Under the pieces are notes generated by a model. That model made no database searches and was not told the origin of the DNA. It saw nothing but the letters and a program-made list of their open reading frames with translations. From Caldilineaceae bacterium (GTDB taxonomy: Bacteria; Chloroflexota; Anaerolineae; Caldilineales; Caldilineaceae), in contig JAGNDO010000029.1 in assembly GCA_018003515.1 (NCBI GenBank), positions 1 through 59,581 on the forward strand: a stretch of 59,581 nt of DNA, given 5' to 3'. Positions 8,382 to 16,030 of this stretch are shown here, piece after piece (the stretch's first letter is position 1; each line of letters opens with the position of its first letter). The position numbers and the translations under genes are program-made.

Positions 8382-8801
8382 ATGGCCGAAATCCTGAACG
8401 ATCCCATGCTGCACTCTGCGTTCCTCGTCTTCTGGCTCCTCCCCTGCGCATTGCAGGACTACCGCACTCGCCACGTCTCCAACTGGCTGACCCTGCCCGC
8501 CTTCGTCCTGGCCTGGCCGGTGGCCCTGTGGCTGGGTGGGAGTGAGCGGCTGATCCTCACCTTCGCCGTCTTCGTCGGCTGCTGGGCCGCCTGGCAGATG
8601 CACACTATGGGCGCGGCGGACGGCAAAATCGCCGTGGCGTTGGCCGCGGTCAGTCCGGCGGCGTTGGGGATAGGCGTGGTGATCCTGGTCGGGATATTCG
8701 CGGGGCTGTGGGTGTGGAAGCGGCAGAGTGTGAGCGTGCCGGCGGCGGTGGGGTTTTATGCGGGGATGCTGGGGTGGACGGTAGTGGGGTGGTGGGGATG
8801 A
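8382..8801 (+). CDS. tadV: TadV/CpaA-type prepilin peptidase (A24 family)
   Basis: A 139-residue polytopic membrane protein. The two catalytic aspartates of A24 aspartic peptidases are visible: Asp26 in D-Y-R-T-R-H-V-S-N and Asp80 in G-A-A-D-G-K-I, equivalent to the G-x-G-D-x-K motif. It lacks the N-methylation domain of PilD, as short TadV proteins do. It would cleave pilin leader peptides, but no Flp-type pilin gene is seen in this window. It is the last gene of the operon, followed by a strong terminator. Confidence 0.85.
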   Translation: MAEILNDPMLHSAFLVFWLLPCALQDYRTRHVSNWLTLPAFVLAWPVALWLGGSERLILTFAVFVGCWAAWQMHTMGAADGKIAVALAAVSPAALGIGVVILVGIFAGLWVWKRQSVSVPAAVGFYAGMLGWTVVGWWG

Positions 8802-8818
8802 ATATCTACCAGAAGGTG

Positions 8819-8852
8819 AGAGGGCGGGATCCGAAGATCCCGCCCTCTTTTT
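8819..8852 (+). terminator. Rho-independent terminator of the Tad operon
   Basis: A 13-bp perfect stem (AGAGGGCGGGATC, 8819-8831, with its complement at 8836-8848) encloses a CGAA loop and runs into TTTTT. It lies 18 bases after tadV, and 12 bases past the stop of the convergent giant gene. The T-run favours the plus strand. A near copy lies at 15993. Confidence 0.9.
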
Positions 8853-8859
8853 GTTTCTG

Positions 8860-11800
8860 CTATCGTACCAGCAAAGGAAGATATATCGGCTTCCGCTCTC
8901 GCTGTATCACTGCAAAGATGGTCAAGTGATCTAACACCGCTGTCAAGGTGTGGTTGACTTGGTTGTGGACTGTGGGGATGTCCACCCAGATCTTTTTGTT
9001 CTCCTGCCAGAAGGTGAGGGCCGGAGGCGTGTCAAGGCCAAGAGGCAGACTGTCATAACGGACGACAAGGTAGAAGGGCGGGTCGAAGGTGGTGACTGGG
9101 TTTCCCGATAACGTGCGAGCCGTGATCTTGAAGATATGCCCGGCCACTTGGAATCCAAACCCATCGGACGGATCATCTGTTTGTTCGATGGTCACCTGGA
9201 CGTCTTCGTCGACTGACCCTGGCAGGAAGGCCATCGAGACCGTCACCCCCACCGAGGCCGAGATGTTGCCGCCGGTTCCGGGTTTGATCACGCCTTCCAC
9301 CCGCGTAGGTGACGGGGTTGGCGTATTCGTCGGCGTCACGGGGGTCGGCGTGTCTGTCGGCGTGACTGGTGTCGGCGTGTGTGTCGACGTAACCGGTGTC
9401 GGCGAATTGGTTGGCGTGACTGGCGTCGGTGTGTTCGTCGGTGTGACGGGCGTTGGTGTGTGTGTCGGCGTGACGGGCGTTGGTGTGTGTGTCGGCGTAA
9501 CCGGCGTCGGTGTATTTGTCGGCGTCACAGGTGTTGGCGTGTTTGTTGGCGTGATGGGTGTCGGTGTGTTCGTTGGCGTCACAGGTGTGGGTGTGGGCGT
9601 CGTTTCAAAGACCACCGTGGTCCCGGCTGAATTATTCTGGGTGTTGCTCTCGGCCACACGGCCGTATGGGTTGACCACCACCTTGACCGGCACATTTCCG
9701 GTGAAGCCGGTGGTGTCCCACTGAATATTGACCTGGGCACTGCCCCCGTTCTTGGGCAGATTCGCCACGAACGCACTGCCGATGTACCAGTCTCCCCAAC
9801 CCGGTGCGGTGGCAAAGAAGGCAGCGGTGACCGGGCCGCTGTCTACGTTCCCGGTGTTGCGGATGGTGGCCCGCACGGGGATCACGTCGCCTTCCTTCCA
9901 CAAGGCCCCGGTGGGCTGAGATGTTGTCGGGTTGACCGTGAAGCCGTCGGCGGTGAGGTCGGTCTTGTCGCTGACCGAGGCGGTGTAGTCGTTGAGGGTG
10001 ACGGTATGGTCCGGGGCCACGAAGATACGCACGGGCACATCCACATCGCCGGACTTGCCAGACAGATAGGCGTTGACCGCCGCCGACAGGTTTCCGGTGA
10101 GCAGGCGATAAGGCAGCCCAGGCGTACCGGTGTAGCTCCAATCCATCGAGCCGTTGTCGCCCACATCCAACGCCACGGTGAGCGGACCTGTGCCGCTGCC
10201 GCCCACGGTGAAGTCGAGCATGAAGTTGCCGTAGGTGTGGGCAGGAACCCGTACGCCGCGCAGTTTGCTGCCGGCCACAGACAGTTGAATATTGGTGAGC
10301 AATGCCTGGGCCGGTTTGGACAGATAGAGCTTGACCGGCACATCCAGCGTACCCGTGGTGGGCGCGCCGTGGGCGGACCAGTAGGCGTTGAACGCCCCGG
10401 CCAGGTCCGGGCTGGCGAAGGTGTAGGCATCGGTGATGTTGCGGCTGGTCTGCCAATCCCACGTGCCGTCGTTGCCGATGTCTAGTTTGACGGCAGTGGT
10501 GCCACTGATGATGCCGCTAACCAACGCATTTAGTGTGGCGGTGACGGCCATGCCCGCAGGAATACGCATTGTCGTTATCTGTGATCCGACGGTGATAAAA
10601 TCCAGCTTGCGCCCAAACTGAACCTCATAGGTGTGGCTCTGGCCGTCAGGAATGGTATCGGGTAGGTTGATGCGGGTAGTATTGAACGGCGTACTATCTA
10701 CCTGTTCGGCGATATAGCAGCTAAGTTTCTGCGTGCTGGCCGGTGGATTGGTCGAGAAAGGAGGTGGTACTTCACAATATTCCAGGCGGATGCGACCGTA
10801 GGATCCGGTACCTCCATAACCATTGCTGGGACCACCAAGTGCTGTGACTCTATTCACATTAATCACAGAGGATCCACTTTTCAATAGAATTGTGCCGCCA
10901 GCTCCACCACCGCCGTCTGCTTCATCCGCCCCATTGCCACCAACGCCGCCATTTGAGGATATTGTACCAACGGTTGAAAGCTGCAAGTCCCGGGCCATAA
11001 CCAGAATGATTCCACCGCCCCCACCTCCACCACCGCTGTTGCTACTTGTGTCTTTATATCCACCTCCACCCCCTCCGCCAAGGAACAACGTTGAAAGCGT
11101 CTCATTCCCAGCCGGACCGCCACCCAGTCCCGCATGTGCGCTATTGGTTTTTACCCCATTTCCACCGCTGTTGGCATGTCCTCCTCCCCCTCCTGAAGCA
11201 TTTCCGTTTGATCCAATGTTATCAAGTTGTCCTCCTCCTCCACCTTGTCCATTAGGATTTGGTGCATGCCCGTATAGCCCTGGGGATCCTTCTCCAGTGT
11301 AAGCGGCACCTCCATCGCCACCATTACCATCTGAATGGCTTGCACCACCCCTGAATCCGCCACCAGAACCACCATTTCCTGGCGCACTTCCATAATAAAC
11401 GGAAACACCTCCATTTCCTCCGTTAGAGCTGATAACTCCGTCGACGGACAATATTCCACTCGAACGAAAAACTAAGACTCCACCCGTCCGTCCGTCCCAT
11501 GCGGGCGCGACCCAGCGCCCACTGGCAGTGACTATTACATTATGGTAATTTGGCACACGCACTATTTGAGTATTGTTATTGGTATAGGCATGACTTAGCC
11601 CCTGATTTAGAGTCAATTGATTGCCTGATACTACTGCAATGCGACGGAAGTCATAGTTTCCTGCCCCCGCACCCTGAATTTGAATAATGAGAACTTCGTC
11701 ACCCTGAGAAAAGCCATTTGCACTTGCCAATGAAATGTCAAGTGCGCTGACATTGACAGAAGAGCTCAATGCTGTCCTAGAAGCATCAAAAACCACGCTA

Positions 11801-14800
11801 GAGTTAACCGTGATGTCACCGTCCCGACCATCCCCAAACATATCATACGATGTAATGTCTTGGCCGAACGCTGTAGCATACTTGCCCACGCCATACAGCG
11901 TAGCGTAGTCCTGACTGAGCACCTTCACCGGATGCAGCGACTCCGGATTCGGCCCCAGGCTGTGGGTGAACTCCACCCAATCGCCCTGGTTCTGCGGACC
12001 CTGCACCGACACCGGCACATCCAACGGACGACTCAATGCGCCGCCGGATGTATCGCCCGTAGGCGCTGCGATCTGGCCGAGCACGCGCACGAAGACGTTG
12101 GGTCGGTTCGGGTCGCTGGTGTGTAGGGTGGCGGTCTGGTCGTAGGGACCGACGGGCAGGGCCGCTGTGCGCAGGACCAGTTCGTAGTCCACCAGATCCG
12201 CCGCGCCCACGGTGCGGGCATTGCGGTTGAGGCTCAACCCCGGTGTGGTGTCCAGATAAGTATAGAGTACACCGAAGCCCGTGTTGGCCAGAGGCAGACC
12301 GGTCTTGACCAGACTACCCTGGGCCACGGTGCCGATGTTCCAAGTGACGGCATCGCCGGTCAATTTGGGTAACGGGTCTTCCTGGAAACTGCTTAGGGGA
12401 CGGCCCGCCGTATCCAGGATGTTACCCTGATAATCGGTGAGGAAGGCCATGACAATGTAGTCGTCGTCGAGCACAAAGGGCGGGTTGAAAGCAGACGAGT
12501 TGAAGGTAATCGGTGTGTAGGTCGGTCCCGGCGGCAGGGTGACGGTCAGGGGTACTTCCGAGACGACTGTGCCGGTGATGTTGACAAACTCCAGGAAAAG
12601 ATGAGCGTTGGCCAGGGAGGTGGCCGCGGGGTTATTGACTAGCAGATTGACCCCATTGCTCCCGGCTGCAAAGGGGGCGGCGGTGACGATCTCCACGCCC
12701 ACATCCGGCAGCATCTGCCCGGCGAACTGGCTGAGGTTGTCCGTGGGCGCGGTCAGGCTCATGGCCTGGGGCGGGATGACAAAGCGGTGGTTGCCCTGGG
12801 GGTCGTTGTAGGAGACGATGACCAAGGGCTGGGTGTGGGGTTCCCGGTTGATCGTGTATTGGAAGGTGTCCCGGGGCGTGCGGGCGCTGAAGGCGAAGCT
12901 CTCGCCGTTCTTGACCGATCCGCTATAGAGGGCCAGGGTCACACCAAGGCTGCCCATGGGCAAAAAGGTGGGGGAAGCATAGCCCGCCCCAAAGTTGAGG
13001 CTGCCGCTGTTGCCAGTTCCGTCGTTCCAGGCCAGAGTCCAAGTGCCGCTGCCCACAGCACAGCCACCCGTGGTAGCGCAGTTCACCGTGAAGGTATACA
13101 TACGGTCGGTGTTGCCCGTGTAATAGCCTCCGGGATTGGGCACAGCGTGGCTGTTCTGGCCGTTCCACGGGGTCTGGGAGAGGTCCTGGGGCACGATGCG
13201 GCTGCCCACCACCACCTGTTTCAGCGCCCGTACCCGGCCCGATCCGCCCACGGTGTTGTTTGTGATGGAGATGGAATCGTCTGGCGCAACCATCACCGCC
13301 TCCACCCCATAGGCGTCGTAGAGACCGGTGTTGAGCAGGGAGAGGGTGGCCGTGACCTGGTTGCCGGCGCTGAGGCTATGCACCCCGGCCAGCACTTCAG
13401 GGTGGGGGAAGGAAGCTGCATCGTGAGGGTCCGTGCCTAGGCGATCTTCCGAGCGGTCGCTGAAGCCGTCCAGATCGGTGTCCTGGTTGAATCGGAAGAG
13501 GGCCACACTGCCCGGCACAGCCTGGGTGGTCTGGAAGCCCTCGCTGCCATCGCCCAACCCGTCGGTGTAGACATTCCACCAGTCCGCGGTGGAAAGGGTG
13601 TGCTTGCACCACAGGGCCTTGGTCGGCTGATCTGTGGGGCGGCGGGGTGATTGACACCAAGAGGGCGTGTCGCTGCGATATTCCGGCGTCCAGATGGCGG
13701 TCATCATGCCGTTGGCGTCGGTCTCGTGGGGGAAGTAGCGGGCCAGCACGTTCAGCACCGTCTCCGTACCCCAGGTTGGGATCTGGTAACTATCGATAGT
13801 CTCGTCGCCGTCCGCCGTGCCGTCCTCGATGGCGATCTGCACGCCAGCGTTGGCCGCATCCTGGTAGAAAAGCTCATCGATGCCGTAGGCGAAGTCTTCG
13901 ACGACAATGCGCAGGGGCCCGCCCAGATCGATAGCCGCCATCTGTTCCAGGCTGATGGGGATGTGCCGGGCGGTGTAGGTGTGTTCCTCGCCGGGCATGA
14001 AGTTGACGAATTTGCCGTCACCGCCGACGTCTGGGGCCACGAAATAGGTAATGGCCGGATTGGGATCATCGCCTATGTAGACATTAAAGGCCAAGTTCGT
14101 GATCTCCCGAGCGTACTCGGTGCCCCTGTTGCGTACTTTGTAAGTGAACCACAGGTCGGCGGCGTGGGCCGAGTCGATAGCGGTGGCGGTGCGCCAGTCT
14201 TCGCCAGTAGTGAAGGCTTCACCATTGGTGATGGTTTGCTCTTCGTACTGGGTAGTGGTAGTCGTATGTGCGCCGCCTTCAGAATGCCCCGTCGTATTTG
14301 TGGTTGTCGGGCGTTGCGGCGGATAAGAAATCTGAATCTGAGGTTGAACTAGAACCTGCCCTGAACCACCCGCTGAATACTGAGTTCCTGTCCCGCCCTT
14401 TGCTAAATCTTGAGTTTGAACAGTCTGTGCCTGTTCCGTTGAAGAGGGGCCAGTTTCTGTTTGCATCGGCACAAACTGATTTATGCATTTGGGAAGAACT
14501 GGAACATTTGGATCACACCGATTGGCTTTCGCTTGATTTTGACTGTCGTCTATGTGGTCAAGTACTACGCCAGCTAATGCTATTCCGGCACCTACAACTC
14601 CTGCGCCTGCCATGATTGCACATCCTATTCCTGCAGTGGGAACGCATAGCGCCCCACCAACCGCTCCTATAAGCCCCAAAGTTGCTCCCGTAACTTCTAG
14701 GCCGAAGTATTTGCCCTGAACTGCTAGCGGTTTCAAACCATTGAATTGAGGATTCAAATCTCGAAGGGATGCCAAGGAATCCGGAACAGTCCGAGAGGTC

Positions 14801-15945
14801 TCTTGCCAATCATTCCACATGACAGTATCGGCATTACTGCTGCTCGTACCCTGAGTTGTTGCTGTACTGTAACTCTGCGTCTTTTGAGTCATCGTCCCTT
14901 TTTCAGTCGTCACAGTCGTTATCAATTCCACCTTCAATGACGATTCCACGACATCAATCCCCGGCAGGGGGAACGCCGCCACCAGTGGATGATTTCCGGG
15001 TGCTTTCACCCACGAGGGCATCTCGGCAAAAATCACGCCCCAATCCTCGTTGCGGGGCAGGGAGCCATAACCACAGAAACCGCCGCTGCCAGGACAGTCG
15101 GTATTACCGAACAGTTCCTGACCATCGTCAAACTTATCTCGGTCTGTGGACTCCCGATTGGGGTTCAGCCCCAATTCAAAGGTCTCCACCCGGTCTGGCA
15201 CAGAGTCCTTGTCCGAATCGGTGCAGCCAGTAATGCTTGATGGCCAACCCAAAAATGGTTTGGCCGAAGCAGGCGGCCCGGCGGTTTCGTTATTCATCCA
15301 TGCCTTAAGTGCTGTCACTTCAACGCCATCTTTCACGCCGTCAAAGTCGCTGTCCTGGTCATTGGGATCGGTACACCAGTAGCCTTCCAACGTGTCGGTC
15401 AGCCCGTCGTTGTCGCTGTCCGCGCTGACGGCGTCGATGATCTTGGCCTGTTGGTTGCTATTCAAGGCAAGAACTGCTGCATGCAAAGTGGAGCGCAGTC
15501 CGGTCACATTCGCCTCGTTTGTCGTGGCCGCAACATCCGTCACCCCCAGGACGGCAAGCTGGCTTTTCGCCACGCCGATCTGGTTGAGCAGATCCGGGAT
15601 GGATCGGGCCAGAGTTGGGTTGGCCGTAGCCAGGGCATCGATGGTGTCCGTGCCGTCCGGGTTGAAACGTAGCCGGGCCAGGGCCTCCAACTGGGCGTCG
15701 TCCACCACGATCAGGGCCCAATCGTCACCCCGTTGCAGAAAAAGCGGGTCAAGCTGTTCAAGATCGTGCCAGGCGGCAGAGGTGTTCACAGTGACGTAGG
15801 TACGAAAAAGTAGATCCGGGCCGATGGCCGTTGTCTGGGTCAGGGCTACAGGTGACGACGAAGATTGGATCGTACGGGCTGGGGTGACGGGTGTCAGAAC
15901 CATACCCAGAGCGACAATGAGGCTGATCAGTTTATGGATAATCAT
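8860..15945 (-). CDS. Giant secreted modular protein 1, protective-antigen-like N-terminal part
   Basis: 2361 residues with a signal peptide (about 1-24). EF-hand/thrombospondin-type calcium motifs (D-S-D-N-D-G-L-T-D, D-S-D-F-D-G-V-K-D) lie at about 176-210. HPLVAAFP at 319-326 and a Ser/Thr-rich strand match the junction of domains 1 and 2 of anthrax protective antigen as I remember it. About 570-740 resembles the rest of its domain 2 (G-E-D-W-R-T-A ... A-D-L, I-P-I-S-L-E-Q-M). Between these halves (380-565) is a low-GC cassette with a Gly/Ala-rich hydrophobic run. Later parts include beta-sandwich repeats, a glycine-rich insert (about 1500-1700), a CARDB-like domain, a Thr-Pro repeat linker and a C-terminal domain ending YLPLLVR. 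AGGAG lies 6 bases before the start. Function inferred: surface or pore-forming/adhesive protein; no catalytic site seen. Confidence 0.8.
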   Translation of the reverse strand: MIIHKLISLIVALGMVLTPVTPARTIQSSSSPVALTQTTAIGPDLLFRTYVTVNTSAAWHDLEQLDPLFLQRGDDWALIVVDDAQLEALARLRFNPDGTDTIDALATANPTLARSIPDLLNQIGVAKSQLAVLGVTDVAATTNEANVTGLRSTLHAAVLALNSNQQAKIIDAVSADSDNDGLTDTLEGYWCTDPNDQDSDFDGVKDGVEVTALKAWMNNETAGPPASAKPFLGWPSSITGCTDSDKDSVPDRVETFELGLNPNRESTDRDKFDDGQELFGNTDCPGSGGFCGYGSLPRNEDWGVIFAEMPSWVKAPGNHPLVAAFPLPGIDVVESSLKVELITTVTTEKGTMTQKTQSYSTATTQGTSSSNADTVMWNDWQETSRTVPDSLASLRDLNPQFNGLKPLAVQGKYFGLEVTGATLGLIGAVGGALCVPTAGIGCAIMAGAGVVGAGIALAGVVLDHIDDSQNQAKANRCDPNVPVLPKCINQFVPMQTETGPSSTEQAQTVQTQDLAKGGTGTQYSAGGSGQVLVQPQIQISYPPQRPTTTNTTGHSEGGAHTTTTTQYEEQTITNGEAFTTGEDWRTATAIDSAHAADLWFTYKVRNRGTEYAREITNLAFNVYIGDDPNPAITYFVAPDVGGDGKFVNFMPGEEHTYTARHIPISLEQMAAIDLGGPLRIVVEDFAYGIDELFYQDAANAGVQIAIEDGTADGDETIDSYQIPTWGTETVLNVLARYFPHETDANGMMTAIWTPEYRSDTPSWCQSPRRPTDQPTKALWCKHTLSTADWWNVYTDGLGDGSEGFQTTQAVPGSVALFRFNQDTDLDGFSDRSEDRLGTDPHDAASFPHPEVLAGVHSLSAGNQVTATLSLLNTGLYDAYGVEAVMVAPDDSISITNNTVGGSGRVRALKQVVVGSRIVPQDLSQTPWNGQNSHAVPNPGGYYTGNTDRMYTFTVNCATTGGCAVGSGTWTLAWNDGTGNSGSLNFGAGYASPTFLPMGSLGVTLALYSGSVKNGESFAFSARTPRDTFQYTINREPHTQPLVIVSYNDPQGNHRFVIPPQAMSLTAPTDNLSQFAGQMLPDVGVEIVTAAPFAAGSNGVNLLVNNPAATSLANAHLFLEFVNITGTVVSEVPLTVTLPPGPTYTPITFNSSAFNPPFVLDDDYIVMAFLTDYQGNILDTAGRPLSSFQEDPLPKLTGDAVTWNIGTVAQGSLVKTGLPLANTGFGVLYTYLDTTPGLSLNRNARTVGAADLVDYELVLRTAALPVGPYDQTATLHTSDPNRPNVFVRVLGQIAAPTGDTSGGALSRPLDVPVSVQGPQNQGDWVEFTHSLGPNPESLHPVKVLSQDYATLYGVGKYATAFGQDITSYDMFGDGRDGDITVNSSVVFDASRTALSSSVNVSALDISLASANGFSQGDEVLIIQIQGAGAGNYDFRRIAVVSGNQLTLNQGLSHAYTNNNTQIVRVPNYHNVIVTASGRWVAPAWDGRTGGVLVFRSSGILSVDGVISSNGGNGGVSVYYGSAPGNGGSGGGFRGGASHSDGNGGDGGAAYTGEGSPGLYGHAPNPNGQGGGGGQLDNIGSNGNASGGGGGHANSGGNGVKTNSAHAGLGGGPAGNETLSTLFLGGGGGGGYKDTSSNSGGGGGGGGIILVMARDLQLSTVGTISSNGGVGGNGADEADGGGGAGGTILLKSGSSVINVNRVTALGGPSNGYGGTGSYGRIRLEYCEVPPPFSTNPPASTQKLSCYIAEQVDSTPFNTTRINLPDTIPDGQSHTYEVQFGRKLDFITVGSQITTMRIPAGMAVTATLNALVSGIISGTTAVKLDIGNDGTWDWQTSRNITDAYTFASPDLAGAFNAYWSAHGAPTTGTLDVPVKLYLSKPAQALLTNIQLSVAGSKLRGVRVPAHTYGNFMLDFTVGGSGTGPLTVALDVGDNGSMDWSYTGTPGLPYRLLTGNLSAAVNAYLSGKSGDVDVPVRIFVAPDHTVTLNDYTASVSDKTDLTADGFTVNPTTSQPTGALWKEGDVIPVRATIRNTGNVDSGPVTAAFFATAPGWGDWYIGSAFVANLPKNGGSAQVNIQWDTTGFTGNVPVKVVVNPYGRVAESNTQNNSAGTTVVFETTPTPTPVTPTNTPTPITPTNTPTPVTPTNTPTPVTPTHTPTPVTPTHTPTPVTPTNTPTPVTPTNSPTPVTSTHTPTPVTPTDTPTPVTPTNTPTPSPTRVEGVIKPGTGGNISASVGVTVSMAFLPGSVDEDVQVTIEQTDDPSDGFGFQVAGHIFKITARTLSGNPVTTFDPPFYLVVRYDSLPLGLDTPPALTFWQENKKIWVDIPTVHNQVNHTLTAVLDHLTIFAVIQRERKPIYLPLLVR
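9304..9600 (-). repeat. 27-bp tandem repeat coding a Thr-Pro linker
   Basis: About eleven imperfect units encode T-P-T-P-V-T-P-T-N-like nonapeptides. They form a rigid, probably glycosylated stalk between the CARDB-like domain and the last domain of giant protein 1. Third-position changes keep the protein repeat while the DNA varies. Confidence 0.85.
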
Positions 15946-15992
15946 GGCGATCTCCTGGAGGAGCGGATGAGGTTGACATCAAAAGGAATGTG

Positions 15993-16022
15993 AGAGGGCA
16001 AGATCCGAAGATCCTGCCCTCT
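15993..16022. terminator. Hairpin between the two giant genes
   Basis: AGAGGGCAAGATC (15993-16005) and GATCCTGCCCTCT (16010-16022) pair around CGAA with one A/C mismatch. It is a near copy of the terminator at 8819 and lies 9 bases past the stop of giant gene 2. No T-run follows on either strand, so it may protect a 3' end or weaken read-through rather than end transcription fully. Confidence 0.65.
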
Positions 16023-16030
16023 CCTGGTCA

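Noticed and set aside
9080..9724. Long plus-strand frames opposite the Thr-Pro repeat (V-G-V-T-G-V repeats)
   Set aside because: These are antisense shadows of the repeated linker of giant gene 1; the regular codon repeat keeps the other strand open.
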